In this document: positions 47,747 through 60,978 of the stretch, piece by piece
How positions within the stretch are numbered: position 1 is the stretch's first letter
How the letters are laid out: each line of letters starts with the position of its first letter
Assembly (NCBI GenBank): GCA_914767715.1
Contig: OU612071.1
Location: 7,671,493 to 7,735,492, forward strand
Reading direction: 5' to 3'
From: Membranipora membranacea
Lineage: Eukaryota > Bryozoa > Gymnolaemata > Cheilostomatida > Membraniporidae
DNA: 64,000 nt
Program-made: the position numbers and the translations under genes
Notes under the pieces: model-generated
Database searches by the model: none
What the model was told of the DNA's origin: nothing
The model's input: only the letters and a program-made list of their open reading frames with translations

Positions 47747-49434
47747 TCCCTGAAGCTCCAATCGGTCTCAGAGCTGTGGCCCGTATGTCCACCTCAGGCC
47801 CATTGGACTGGAGTCATATTGGAGGATATAATGATGCAATAATCACAATTTATCAGGTGATTGTTATCAAAGCCATCAACAACCTTGCTTTTACTTTCAT
47901 CGAAAAAAATGAAATGCCACATGTTCACTTTGCCTCAATGATATGATTTTGCTTTGATATTTGGGATTTCTAAATTTCACTGAAGAATGACCTTTGTTGC
48001 CCCATATATGTGTGGTACTATTGGAGAATGTGCTAATCGATCAATCTGAGCTTTAAATTTGCATCAAAAAGATAAAAACTTGACTAGTCTGAATCTGATT
48101 TTGATTCTGTTGCAGGCAGATTGCAGGTTAACAAACAGCACCTTCAATCTGGATGCAACTTTCCCCATGCACTGGTCTCCGCGACCGGTGCAAATGATGA
48201 CGTGACTGGACTTCTCCCTCAGGTCCAGTATGAGTGCCAAGTTACAGCTTTACTTGACAATAACGGCTATGGCTTCAGCTCAAGTTTGATGTCACTATGG
48301 ACTAAACCTGAATGAGGGTAACTCATATTAAAATAAACTATAGTTAAGTTGACTCTGTACCATTCAACCCATTATTTCAGTCAAATTCTTTCAATTTCCA
48401 CTCTGAACTTGATTTCCTGACAATAACAGATTAGCATTTAACATTTATCAAAACAAATTACCAAGTATAACTACAAAACTTCCTAAGAAATCTCAAGAAG
48501 GTGAACAAGGTTTAATTCAAACTGCAAGTTGTCAATTCTGAGAACTGCTGTGATGTGCTGCTTGTACCTTATTGTCTATTCTTATTTTTGGACTAAACAT
48601 CCCTACCAATACATGGTAGACAGTGACTTATCTGTGTATCATTGTAATCTTTGAAGCAGAGAGAGTTATCCTCTCTAGAGTACAGGAACTGGGACACGTA
48701 GTACTCATTCCGCACCACAACCCATGCCCATCGGAAACCCGGGTACTCTTAGATCAAAGAGGCAGAGGTGTTCTTTTTGGGGTGCGCAAACACACAGTTG
48801 ACCTCCGGTATTTTAAGTCCCATTCCGCAAGGACCTAGCTAGGATGAATGGTGTGCCAGTACCAAATCAGAGATGACGGCCGGCGCCGGGAATTGAAACT
48901 TGACTTCATCTGTGTATTGACAGGGTGCTTTCAATAATATGAAGAACAAGGTGTTGTGTGTTGATTGTGACAACAGAGCCGACATAATACCCTTTCCATT
49001 GAAATAGTAAGCTTTTAAAAATGTTCAATATGCACTCATAATGTGTCTGGTGTAGACCCTGTGCTGAACCTGGAGACCACAGTGTATGATAGCAACATCA
49101 CCATCACACTGCCTGATATCACAGCACTCAACAACTTTGATCAGAGATTCAACATCATCTGGATTGTGGTGCAGCTGGGTTTTAACCGACACAGTGAAAG
49201 ATCCACCACAACGACCACCCTTACCATTGATGGAACAATCACCTATATTGCTGCGAAACTTGCCCTGAAGGTTCTAACAGCACATTTTTTGTTGGGGATG
49301 GCAAAATGTATGGGGGGTGCAAGAATAGAGAGCTTTCGCCAGGAAGCTTTACTATACATGTCGGCTACCAGGCTGTCACGGAACAGGGAGTCACAGAATT
49401 CTATCAGCTCAATGAAGAACCCCTGAGGGGTTTG
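47747..49434 (+). pseudogene. FN3 / receptor-phosphatase ectodomain-like gene fragment
   Basis: Exon-like piece 47747-47856 (PEAPIGLRAV, DAIITIYQ) splices in frame to 48116, but the frame must change near 48160 to read VSATGANDDVTGLLPQVQYE and then GYGFSSSLMSLWTKPE, the end of a fibronectin-III domain. A third piece from about 49055 (LNLETTVYDSNITITLPDIT, NIIWIVVQL) changes frame near 49265 to SNSTFFVGDGKMYGGCKNR and SPGSFTIHVGYQAV, which resembles the membrane-proximal region of receptor tyrosine phosphatases. Two frame changes and no membrane segment or phosphatase domain point to a relic. Confidence 0.6.
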
Positions 49435-50463
49435 TAACCTGCTTTGAGGAATCAGTTCAAAACATGTCACCTCTGCTTGAATTTCAATCAATTTCCAAGG
49501 TGGTTTTCACTCACACCAATGCAACTGTGGCCCATATTCAAAATATTTATCATCATTTCTGTACTTTTCAAATTGATCATAACTTTTCAGTGAACATATT
49601 CGTTGTTTTACCTGATACTCACAAACCTATCCCTCCAAGTATGATAACACCAATTTCTCCTGGTGGTGGGCCAAATCGAGATGGTTTTATTGATGCCAGA
49701 CTGCTATTTGGTGAAATTTTCTCACATCGCTTCTTACTTAACCATACTTTGAGAGCAAGAATAATTGATTTAAATAAGTCTATCCATTTTTAATTGACCA
49801 TTGTTTTGGTGTATATTTGTCAAAATAATGGGACAAGCCTTGGAAAACTGTTTGAGTGTTTTTACACACCCAGAAATAATTATATAGATACTTTTTTTTG
49901 CTTGCATTACTCCTTTATCACCTATCATCACTGAAAATAAGAAATTATACCATGAAGTTTCTGAAAAGCTGTCATTTTTATTTTGGAAAATCGAACAAAT
50001 CTATGTAAAACAAATCGTGGTTGTTGGCTCATCTGTGAATGATTTGCACTCGCACTGCCAAAATTCTATGTGGCAAGGACATAATTTTTGTTGAATTAGA
50101 CTTCAGTACGTGGGATCAGCTTTATTCAAGTCTAAGAACAAGACTGTGAAAAAATGATTTGTAAGATATGGCATCAAGTTAACAAATGGCATTCAATGTT
50201 TTGAAGGGTTGAAAATTGCATTGTTTTATCCCGCACGGTGGTGACTGTCAACTGTAACATAAGCGCTCAAACTGTAGCCTGCTGGACAAACTTGCTCAGG
50301 GCTTTTTCGTAGAGCTTCTAGACCACAATCAATTATAATACTCTTATCGGAAGTAATGGTGTATAATTGCAAAATTGCTTGTTACCAAAACTAAGTATAA
50401 GAAATACACTTCACAGTTTGAATGAGACATTTGAAGCTAGTTTTTTCTGCTATGAGAAAGTAA

Positions 50464-50790
50464 TCAAAAAATTTTTGATGGGCTGAGCATGACTCCTGTC
50501 TGCGTCTTATCACCAGTACTATTTACACTGTATGTTGATGATACTGTCATTATCGAAAGACTGTGTAACAGCACGTCATCGGCAATGCAAAATGAACTCA
50601 ATGACATTGTCAAGTGGTGTGACACAAACCTACCTAATATCAACTCGACTAAGACCAAGGAAATGCTTATAATCAACACTCATCATTTCCACGCTCCAAC
50701 AACCTTATAAATTGATGGCAATGAAGAGGACAGAAACCATCTCTAGCAGCTGAAAGAAACTGCAATACATCTTAGTGGCAACATTTATGA
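50464..50790 (+). pseudogene. Reverse-transcriptase fragment of another LINE
   Basis: An open stretch reads TPVCVLSPVLFTLYVDDTVI, then NELNDIVKWCDTNLPNINST and KTKEMLI. This is the GxPQG(C)VLSP..Y.DD block and following region of CR1/Jockey-type LINEs. The catalytic aspartates (YVDD) remain, but the element is truncated on both sides. Confidence 0.75.
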
Positions 50791-51599
50791 ATGTAAAACT
50801 GTCCAGACTCTATATGAAAAACATTTTAGAACCGGAGCTCTATGCATGATTTCGAGTCCTGACCCCAATTTATCCAATCCTGTCAATGGAATGTGCAATG
50901 GAGGTGGCATCAAACGTTGACATAATATTGTGAAAATTTCCTCCAATAAAGTATTCGTTACTCTGATCTGTATCACCACGATGGAGCAGCAAACGATTCA
51001 TCTTTAAACTCTAGAATGAAGTTCATCTCCTCTCAATGTAGTAACTGTTCCAAGAAGTCGTTGGCATTGCTTTGTATCAATCTGTAAGCTAGCTTTAATT
51101 ATTAATTAAGTTTTGTTGCTTGAAAGTTCAAAAGAAAATGAATACAGCTGTTTCAATGTAAGTTACCACAGAATCGGTCTCATTTGTGGCAGAAAATAGT
51201 GATAATGCCGTGATAGCCTCACTGAAATGCGTACATGTGACGATAATTGACTAATAGCAGAAACAAAAAATCCAAAAGACCAAAAGAATTCTTGTGGCAA
51301 AAACTTTTTAACATTCAATTGTTGTATTTAGCAATTTTGCACTTGGAGCTCATAAGCTTGTTGGATATCACTGTTTGTAACCTACCTAACAAAGCTGTAA
51401 AGATTAAACTTGAAAGATTTTATAGCTGAACTCGAATCCACAACTACTGCAAAACCATTATGCCTGACGATTATAAGCAAGCGGAAACGCCGTTCTCAAA
51501 AGAAGATATGCTTTTTAGAAGGCCTGCTATTCACTATTAGGAGTTGTGCAGTCACGTCCCACAAACTCCGGTGAATACTTGTCCCTCTGACTGTTGAAA

Positions 51600-52575
51600 A
51601 AAAGTTGATGGTGATGTGTAATCAAAAAGCAATATCAGTTAGTATTACTTTATCCTGGTTGACTACCAAGTTGCCTGTTCACCTCAATTTCATCCATGTG
51701 TTAACCTTGGTTCATAACACTCACCATTCAGTTAGATGTGTAAAAATCTTAAAATACACCACTTGAGCAGCAGTAAATCTACCTTGTCATCAAGTTAAGA
51801 TTGATTATATCAAAAAGCCAAACTGGCGATGTCAATAAAACCACCTTTCATCTACTGGTGTTACGCTGTGTCATTTTTGTGACATTTAAGTAGGAGGAAT
51901 ATTCAGGCATGCAACTGCAATAATGTTGACATGAGAAGAATGTGGACATCATTAGCCCACTATGACTAAGGCAGACAATGTTGACTTCACAACCATGCAT
52001 AACAGATTTAATCACATTGCAAACTTGTCAAAAGATATCAATTTCTATTGTCCTCAGGTTTATCTATAATGAGCAGAGCAATTTCCAAAACCCACTATTC
52101 ATTATTAACTCATAGCTTATTTTTTGATGATGATACAGCTTCAACTCAGAAGGTTCTCTCATCTTTATAGTCATAGGTAATAGATACTCATTGAGAGGGG
52201 CTAACCAACGCAACATCTATCCATCTTGTTTTTCTGACTAAAGAAGAAAGTAATGATAGAAGAAGAAATTTACAAACAAATAGTTGTTATATCTGATGTG
52301 AAACAGCCTGTCCCAGCCAGACAAGCTTTCTGTAGGAGCCTGTCATGCAAAAATCATTTGAGAGGCCTTCAAAGATGTTGACAACCACAAAACCTTCCAT
52401 GAAAAGCACACTTTTTCCTTAACTGATACCATGTTAACAGCCCGTGATAGGGTCCGGATCACACTGTAAAGCTGTTCAATAAAGCAACTTGGTCATGTGA
52501 ATTCTATGTAAGATGTTCAAGATTTGTTTAATATCAAGAGCAATGAGAGTAATGGCATTAACGATTAAATTCTTA
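51600..52575 (+). pseudogene. Decayed copy D of the PAN/fucolectin-like family
   Basis: Aligns in order with 28690-29950 of gene A (upstream region, exon 1, exon 2). Near 52330 it matches the exon-2 start (gtaggagcctg versus gtagtagcctg), then ccttccatgaaaagcac and tgtgaattctatgtaagatg. An internal deletion, stops and loss of the start codon disable it. No exon 3 or 4 is present, so the duplication was partial or later truncated. A fragment of the long repeat's leading motif follows at about 52670-52900. Confidence 0.75.
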
Positions 52576-52899
52576 ACATTTTTCTCAATCATTCTTTTTA
52601 GAAACAATCACGATTTAGGTTTTGATAAATGATGAAAAACTAGTTTGAGTGCAACATGCAACTTATCATGTATCTTTATTGATTGGCATGCAAGATGCCA
52701 ATTGGTGTAACTTGATACCAGTTCACAAATAATAATCATGGTATATTCAAAACCATCATTAGCCTTTTGTATAGTTCAGACTATAAAAAATGTTTCCTTC
52801 ACTTGTAAAACGTTTTTAGAGGTGCCTTGGCGACCATGTTAATTTCATCATTTTTAAAACCGCACACATTCTGAGTTGCATACTGCTTTGTCCATACTG

Positions 52900-53960
52900 C
52901 ATTCTTCAAGACCCAATTATAAATTCATCGGATTTATGAATGAGGGTTACTCATGAACTGATACATATAGTTTTATCACTGAATCATATCATAATGTATG
53001 CTACCTTCTTCTCTGGATTGCAGATGGAAAAGTTCCCAGGCCTGCAAATAATTTGTCAATTAAGGTTATCAAGATTTTTGCTAAGCGACTGTTGGGATTT
53101 TTTGTTATTCGGTATGCACAAATATCAAATGAACTGTTTAAACCCATAATATTGATCATGGGAGTAAAAAACTAAACAAGATTTCTGTTATAATGATTCT
53201 CAATAACTTATTTGAAATTTTGTTTTTTTGAGTCATGCAAGCCTTCGGTAGTTTTTCAGGTTTTAATTCCTCACATGACAAATCATCCGTGCAGATATTC
53301 CAAGTATGATGTGTGTTTTATAATGAATTTATTAGATAATCCAGGTAAAAGAAAATATTATAACTATGACGTAGTAACAATATCATAAAGACCCCAAAGA
53401 AACTTGGCTGAAACAAGTGATAATTCAATCGATAATTGACATATTAAACATGGAAAAGTGACAGCATACAGCTCTAAGTCTCTTAATTGACGGATGCTAC
53501 ATTATACTGCCATCTTATCGAAAACTGATTGATGCAGAAAGAGCTCACAAAAAGAGAGTTTAACAAAGTAGACAGATTGACCAAGAAAATTGATCCCATA
53601 TACCACATTTGTTCTTGTCCAAAAAGTAATGTAGGTAGGGGTTCAAAAAGAAATTTAAATACATATTTTGACATTTATACTTGCGAAGAACAAACCCTAT
53701 TACAATATAATGGAACATGAAATTACTTTGATATGTAGCCGACCATTTGTTTTGCTATTATCCATGCCATTGGTATGTAATATCAGTGAGACAGGTTTAC
53801 AAAACCTAGCCGAAAGTTTTTTTCTAACTTACATTTCAAACAAAATTTGTACTGGAAAGTATTTTCCATAAGAGCACTCTATTGACTTTGGGTGTTTGAA
53901 GCGGGACTAAACTTTAAAAGTCACTTAATCAAGACTCACATGGTCATTAAGCGCGCACAA
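52900..53960. other. Intergenic DNA downstream of gene C
   Basis: No recognisable protein or repeat. The frames at 52940-53149, 53483-53720 and 53668-53871 are AT-rich and match no family I know. The 3' UTR of gene C must extend into this stretch from 53969 leftward. Confidence 0.5.
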
Positions 53961-53968
53961 GCTATAGA

Positions 53969-56027
53969 TCAGTAGCCATAAATCAGAATTTCATATAGAG
54001 CTAGTCTATCTTCATATTCTTCAACCCAGAGCAAGTCAGCTCTCACATAACGGCCTCGTCGAGGTTTGTGACATTCAATGAGTTGCCATGGAGGTGAGAG
54101 GGGTCCTTGATGGTAACCACATTCACTATCTGATGTTTCATTCAGATGTGAGGTATTCTGATACACAGATATCTTCAGATCTCCCCCTCTTCCTTAAAAG
54201 AAAATAGCAAAGGATATTATATAGGGTTCTTTTCAACATTCTGTCAAACTCCAACCAACCGATTTTGTCATGTGAATTTGAAAATCATGTGTCATATTTT
54301 CGTCATAAATAATGAGTTGTAAATATGATTGAGAACATAAAACCAAGTCATGTTATGCAGTGAGTGGGAGATGAATTAATTATTTCTTCTCTTTGAGTTA
54401 AAAAAATAGTCATTTTTCTGCGTACCGATTTGAGCTCTGTTCTCTCACCATTTGGTTTTTCTTTATCCCTCATAGTATTTTGAAATCTAGTTGAAAGGGA
54501 TAGTATGAAGCAACCACATAAAATAGGATGAATATGATCATTGATTCAGTGTCTGCACAGTTGAATACCCATTTGGATATTGTCCGGGAAATGATTTCAG
54601 TAACCAGATACTCATTAATGAAATCAATATCTGCCTGTTTCGTTGGCACTAAAATGATTTGAGATTGAAAAGAATATGCTTATCATGATAAACAGTGCCA
54701 TTTGGAGAGAGACCAACTCAGGACATAGGCTGAAATCTCTAACCCAAAAAGCTTTTAATCCCGAGTGATAAATTTTTGTCTTTACCATGTCTGCTGTAAA
54801 TATTCACTGCACATATCAGATGAACATTCACCAAATCCACCATGAACCACATTTCGTCTAGGTGAAGCGAAGCAGTGTACACTTGTGACCTCTCAAAATT
54901 ACTATTGAATATATAAGAATCCAGCCATTGAGCATCAGTTATGACACTTATATGTCCATGTCCATCTCTCTGCATCAGTGGAGCAACTACAGATTTATCT
55001 GAAATACAATGGTGAAATTGTTGATGAAATATTTATCTAGTTAGATTGTTAAAAGACAATGTAGCTTGCCTCCAATTATCCTTATTTTGTTTGGATATAA
55101 ATTTCACAGTCATTGGGAAACATAATTGTAATTTTCACACACAGCAACAATTTCACCTGACTAATAAACAACAATAATTGTATTCTTTGCTATAATAAAA
55201 TTTGGCATTATGATAGTCAACAGACAATTACTATATGAACTGCTGTCATGATGATCATCAAATGACCATTTAAACAAGTTGTCAAATCTTGATAACTTCT
55301 GCAACATGAAATGTCAGTTCATATTGCTAACTGCTGCTCTACAGTTGGGCATCACATTGATTTCAACATCATGTTTTATACAGACGAAAATACATGTAAC
55401 TCACTTACTGTGAGCTAAATCTTTGCGGTGAGATAGAACGTAGGCCTTGACATTCTCAGCGCTATCAGTTGTGTTGAGTATCGTCACACATCCTTGATAG
55501 AAATCACATCTCATGGTTATCTCATCAAACTTAAATCCTGCACACATATTGTCAGTTGTACAGTGAGTTCCACATTCTACCACTGATCTAGCTTCAGTTG
55601 ATGTCATATTGACAGAATCAAGTGCGTAGGATGATTTGTAATCATCCACTGCATGAAACTTTTTGGTGTTCACTTCTGCGTCACATGTAGCTAAAAGAGG
55701 GAAATTCCTATCATTCCAAATAATCTCTCATATCTTTCTTCTCATTTATCATGTTTGAGGTAAGCAGAGATCCTTGGTGATGATGGTAACATCATTTAAG
55801 CTTATATCTGATTGAACAAAACAATGAATTTCTGAATGAAATTCAAACTGATGGATTTCAAATTATCCAAAATCAGATCAAATTGTTGCTGTGATTTATA
55901 GTTCCAAGTTTTTGAATTACAGATGAGTTTTGAATATGAGTAAATAAACAACCACAGACAGATGCGAAAATGATGTCTTACCAGCAAATATGATGAGCAG
56001 GAAACCGGATCTACCTTTAAACTCCAT
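53969..56027 (-). CDS. Secreted PAN + fucolectin/discoidin-like protein, gene C
   Basis: Four exons on the minus strand: 55982-56027 (signal peptide MEFKGRSGFLLIIFA), 55409-55690, 54786-54998, 53969-54192; 254 aa. Exon sizes are 46, 282, 213 and 224 nt; introns are phase 1. PAN-like part: VECGTHCTTDNMCAGFKF, MRCDFYQGC. Lectin-like part: ITDAQWLDSY, MWFMVDLVNVHLICAVNIYS, ECGYHQG, PPWQLIECHKPRRGRYVRAD, ending YEILIYGY. It matches gene B more closely than gene A, with the same orientation and the same repeat on its 5' side. Intact frames in all exons suggest continued selection. Sugar specificity cannot be read from the sequence. Confidence 0.9.
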
Positions 56028-56254
56028 ATTCACTTTGTGAGACTGTTGAGCAGCTTTGACATTTGACAGTTTTACCAACAAGGTAAATTACAAAGTTTTG
56101 TGTCCGAATGTAAAGTTTTGCAGTGATGTAGAGTATTTATCATCTAAAAAAGTACAGCACACATGACGTCACAATAAACGGTTCAATATTCATTTGAGAA
56201 CCAGTACTGTTTCATTACCTGATGCGATGAAAAGAACAGAGTAAGCTTTGTCAT

Positions 56255-58040
56255 ATAATATGTCTATGTCATTTGTGTAGCCAAACAGGCCGCAGCTTTC
56301 TTATATTTATTGATTAGCATGGAAACATACCCGGCGAAAGAAGATAAATGACGTGACATTATACCAGATGACAGATAATTTTTTGTTCCACTGAATGGCA
56401 TCAATGTATGTTTGAATGATTTTGATTCCATTAGCGAAAAGTGTATTTGTTTTCACTAACTTTTGTTTTGGAGAACATGTTAGTTTCACAATAATAAATA
56501 TGCTGTAGCGTTAAAAACTCAGCGTCTAAGGTTGTTTATATTCTACAAACATGCCTCGCATTTAACAGATGTGCAATAAATCTAAAATCATAACCAATCT
56601 TCAGTGCACATCAGAGCAGTATTATTGATTGGCAGAATAGCCCTACAGGCCAACATCTTTTAAGGTGTTAAAAGAAAGTTGGTTATTTATCAATAATAGT
56701 ACATTATGCTTGTCTGACATATGCAGGCGCCCAAACCACAATTCCTCCTCTGCATGCTACCATAGTAGTGTGCCAAACCTCAATTACTCAGATGAGTGTT
56801 ATCTAACTTTGGATTTCTATATCAACAATGATGTTGCCCAACCCATGGGAATGTATCTCATATCTCTTTCTCAGGTACCACTAAATGTCCTGTGCATCAC
56901 CGGACTTTTTCTGACAAAACAACTTGAACAGATGGGCATCAGCTTGGCTGACAAGCGTGGTTTACTTTCTAAGCTGACAAATCATGGAGATTTTCGAAGT
57001 GCGTTTGTTACTTTAGCAAAATATGACTACTGCAGATCGATATTTTTGCACTTCACACAGTTATTTAGATAGATGAGCAGCAATCCAAACAGTCAAACAT
57101 ACGTTGTAGCGGCTTTCTCGGATTAATCGAAGTGCTTTAGTTTTACAGATGTGGCATAAATTGTTGTTTATTCGTTTCTCACTATCCATGTATAACACTA
57201 AAATAATAAGGTTAACATATAAAATTTTTCGTAAAGGATTTGAGAATTTTGATACAAAATGAGTCATGTAAAACAAAATAATCTTGAGAACAGCACATCT
57301 GTAAAACAATTGTAAGACTAAACAATAAATAACAATGGCTCAAAATTAGTGCAAGTTATTCTAAATATAATTACGCAAATTACAAATGAAACAGGTTATT
57401 CCTGGATTGTGAAATATATTACGACAAAATGGTAAAATGTAAATTTACCTTGATTACACCATCCAAGGAGAGGCTATTTATTGGTTGCTGCTTATGTTAG
57501 GGCAGCTGAGTATAAGTATTGAGATATAAAATATTATTCGTATAGTTCAGAATAATATATTATATGTCAGAGAAGTACCAGAATAATTCTGATTTTACAA
57601 TACTTTGTGTCCAGATTTCACATGTTGTATGTTGTGCTGCTGGAGACGTCACGATGAAAAATTGCCGAAAACTTAGTTAAAAACAAAATGAATTGGGTCC
57701 TTCACAATCAGACCATCTCTGGATTTACTGCAGTGAAATCATGCAGTGCAGTGTATTGAAATTTGGGTTTTAAAGATGCTTGATAAGAAGAGTTTGTTAT
57801 TGTTTGCAATTGAAATATTTCAATGGAAATTTAGTTCTATAAAAATGTTTATTTATACTAGGGTTTGTTCCATACCACAGAACTTAGATTTATCAACATA
57901 GGGACAGTAAACAAGCCTGGATAAACTTGATGAAATTTAACTAGTTATTGATAGAACATTACATATGTCATCAAATAAAGAATGTCAACTGCAGTCTGGT
58001 TTAAGATAACTAGGAAGAGAGTTTCTCCATTGTTATTAAG
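56255..58040. repeat. Long segmental repeat, copy R3 (left part, interrupted)
   Basis: Aligns with R1 from gtagccaaacaggccgcagc. It has a deletion at 56718 that joins tgcttgtctga to the segment before caggcgcccaaaccacaat, and an extra 860 bp or so at about 57100-57960 (between tcaaacatac and caaataaagaatgtcaactg). It then resumes up to ccattgttattaag, where the large transposon is inserted. It continues at 63247. Confidence 0.85.
56727..57072 (+). pseudogene. Open frame possibly encoding a death-effector-like domain, R3 copy
   Basis: Same frame as 33925-34197 but longer: after KRGLLSKLTNHGDF it continues RSAFVTLAKYDYCRS to a stop at 57070-57072. A possible acceptor (acatatgcag) lies just before it at 56721-56730. 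The order of hydrophobic and charged residues fits a death-effector fold, including an R(S)AF..L.KY ending. No neighbouring exon was found. Real exon, relic or chance frame are all possible; retention of the frame in two copies argues weakly against chance. Confidence 0.33.
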
Positions 58041-58109
58041 GGAAAATGCCCAAAACGGCCCGCGGCCCAAAACGGCCCGAAGCCCAAAACGGCCCGCGGC
58101 CCAAAACGG

Positions 58110-59500
58110 CCCAGCATGATTTATGAGTTCTCCAAGTCCCAAAAACTCTAAAAAATGAGTTAAGTCAACGAACTTAAGTTTTTGGGAAAAAAATTAAGTT
58201 TTCAAATTTTTCAAAAAAACGGCCCATCTTGGTTTTTGAGTTATCCAAGTCCCAAAACCTCTAAAAAATGAATTAAGTCAACGAACTTAAGTTCTTGGGA
58301 AAAAACTTAACTTTTTGGGAAAAAACTTCAGTTTTCAAACTTTTCGAAAAAAACGGCCCATCTTGGTTTTTGAGTTCTCCAAGTCTCAAAACCTCTAAAA
58401 AATGAGTTAAGTCAACGAACTTAAGTCTTTGGGAAAAAACTTAGGTTTTCAAATTTTTCAAAAAAACGGCCCATCTTGGTTTTTGAGTTCTCCAAGTCTC
58501 AAAACCTCTAAAAAATGAGTTAAGTCAACGAACTTAAGTCTTTGGGAAAAAACTTAGGTTTTCAAATTTTTCAAAAAAACGGCCCATCTTGGTTTTTGAG
58601 TTCTCCAAGTCTCAAAACCTCTAAAAAATGAGTTAAGTCAACGAACTTAAGTATTTGGGAAAAAACTTAAGTTTTCAAACTTTTCGAAAAAAACGGCCCA
58701 TCTTGGTTTTTGAGTTATCCAAGTCCCAAAAACTCTAAAAAATGAGTTAAGTCAACGAACTTAAGTTCTTGGGAAAAAACTTAAGTTTTTGGGAAAAAAC
58801 TTAAGTTTTCAAACTTTTCAAAAAACGGCCCATCTTGGTTTTTGAGTTCTCCAAGTCTCAAAACCTCTAAAAAATGAGTTAAGTCAACGAACTTAAGTTT
58901 TTGGAAAAAAACTTAAGTTTTCAAATTTTTCAAAACAACGACCCATCTTGGTTTTTGAGTTCTCCAAGTCTCAAAACCTCTAAAAAATGAGTTAAGTCAA
59001 CGAACTTAAGTATTAGGGACAAAACTTAACTTTTTGGGAAAAAACTTCAGTTTTTAAATCTTTCAAAAAAACGGCCCATCTTGATTTTTGAGTACTCCAA
59101 GTCCCAAAAACTCTAAAAAATGAGTTAATCAACGAACTTAAGTTCTTGGGAAAAAACTTAAGTTTTTGGGAAAAAACTTAAGTTTTTAAATTTTTCAAAA
59201 AAACGGCCCATCTTGATTTTTGAGTACTCCAAGTCCCAAAACCTCTAACAAATGAGTTAAGTCAACGAACTTAAGTTTTTGGGAAGAAACTTAAGTTTTC
59301 AAATTTTTCAAAAAAACGGCCCATCTTGGTTTTTGAGTTCTCCAAGTCCCAAAACCTCTAAAAAATGAGTTAAGTCAACAAACTTAAGATTTTGTGAAAA
59401 AAAAAGTTTTGAAACTTTTCAAGAAATTGGCCCAGCATGATTTTTGAGTTCTTCAAGTCTTGAAACCTCTGTAAAACAACAAGTCAACAAAGTTAAGTAA
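58110..59500. repeat. Left minisatellite arm, about 113-bp units
   Basis: About a dozen units contain cggcccatcttggtttttga, gttctccaagtc, aaaaaatgagttaagtcaac and gaacttaag. Period 113 bp where measured (58467 to 58580). Longer units carry an extra 20-bp block, aagtttttgggaaaaaactt, itself a sub-repeat. Units near the inner end are more diverged. No coding function is evident. Confidence 0.92.
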
Positions 59501-59749
59501 ATTCTAACCTGATAGAAATAAATGTAACAGTTGACATGGCTTAGGACAATAAAATACTATGTAAATGCAAGGGTGTCTAACTTACGTGCAGAATGTGTTT
59601 GTTTTCGTAGTACATTTCTCAATGTAGTTTACACCAGTGTATATTTCGTTTATTTTTCATCAGAGCACTCACAGAACAATGATTGGATAATAAAATATTG
59701 ACAAAGATTGAACTAGACTATGACAAACATACAGTGCAGTGATGATTAA

Positions 59750-60564
59750 CTAATCATATTCCGTTTCTTCCATCGTAATTGCAGATATGCCTAGCTCATC
59801 AGCCTGATATGCACTGAACCGTAGTAGGTCTTTGAGGTTTTTCGTACGATTAAATTTATCAAAGGCTGAAAAAATTGACCTATTTATTTTAAGAAAACGT
59901 TTATTCCTGATCCTGGTGGCCTCTCCCACCTTCACCAGCTGCACCTGTCTCAAGGCCTCCTTGGCCTCTAAAGCAAGCCTTGCCATGAGCTTCCACGTGT
60001 TTGATTTTGCTTTGGTCAGGTCATTCAGCCGTTTGTGGTAGCCTATGGAAGAATGTTACAACCAAATGACAGTATACAAATTGGCAGTTAATCACAAAAT
60101 TATTAATACCAACACACCGGCAGATCGTCAGGTCCTCAGTTACTTCAGCATTGTTAGAAAAGATGCTAAATATTATTATTGTGTTGATCTGGAAGGTGTT
60201 CAGTAAAAAATAAACAAATCAAATCATTTTTTGGAATGAGAAAAAAAACACTTGTAGATAAATACGCAACAAGCATTGTAAACATGCGTTGCATTCCCTT
60301 TGATGATCCTTGGATTTTCCCTACCTTCCAAGTCATTATTGGTACGTATCTTTCGGCCAAATACTGAAACCTCTGATGGCTTCCATCTCCTTGTCCAAAC
60401 ATTTTCATAATACAACAGCAATTCCTTGGCAGGGGCTGACTTTGCCATTTCTCTTAGCCAACCTAGTGCTGGAACCACTCCCTCAGGTGGAAGTAGCGCT
60501 AGTCCCATTACCATCTGGACAAATTGTTTGGTCTCGCTATCCTGGCAATATTTCCTGTACCATC
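59750..60564 (-). pseudogene. MULE transposase C-terminal fragment, two exons
   Basis: Exon 60325-60564 reads CQDSETKQFVQMVMGLALLP, PEGVVPALGWLREM and FGRKIRTNNDLEG. It splices in phase 1 to exon 60042-59750, beginning YHKRLNDLTKAKSNTWKLMA, to a stop at 59750. RTNNDLEG(x)H..LN is the hallmark of animal MULE transposases just after the catalytic core. Both exons are free of stops. The DDE core and zinc finger expected upstream (minus strand, 60565-61550) were not found, so the protein is truncated and presumably inactive, or its upstream exons are too diverged to see. Confidence 0.72.
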
Positions 60565-60978
60565 CTGTGTTTCAAAATATAGGGGATGTTTAGTTTTAAG
60601 CGTGACCAGTTATAACATAATCCGGGCTAGGTGTTTGATTGATTTTGTACCTGTTGATAACTGCTTTATAACTGGCACAGGCTTATCTATGACCAGAGCA
60701 GCATAGATTAGGCCCAGCGACTTAACATATAGGTTACAAACCTTTAAGTTTTTGGAAAACTGCATTCTACGATCAGTAATTAGATTTTGGCGTCGTATTT
60801 AAATGGGACTACTGGATTGTAAACCAACACTGAGTACCAACATTTCCAGTCGATGATGTTGATAGGGTGCTACCATAGATATAAAAACTGTTTTTATGTC
60901 TATAGGTGCTACATATAATACTTACATTATTTTAATATAATGTTGATTCAAAAAGAGATAAACCTTGCCGTCTATCAT

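Noticed and set aside
57061-57309. An 82-aa minus-strand frame (MFYRCAVLK...)
   Set aside because: It lies in the unexplained insertion of R3, is AT-biased, and has no splice context or recognisable domain.
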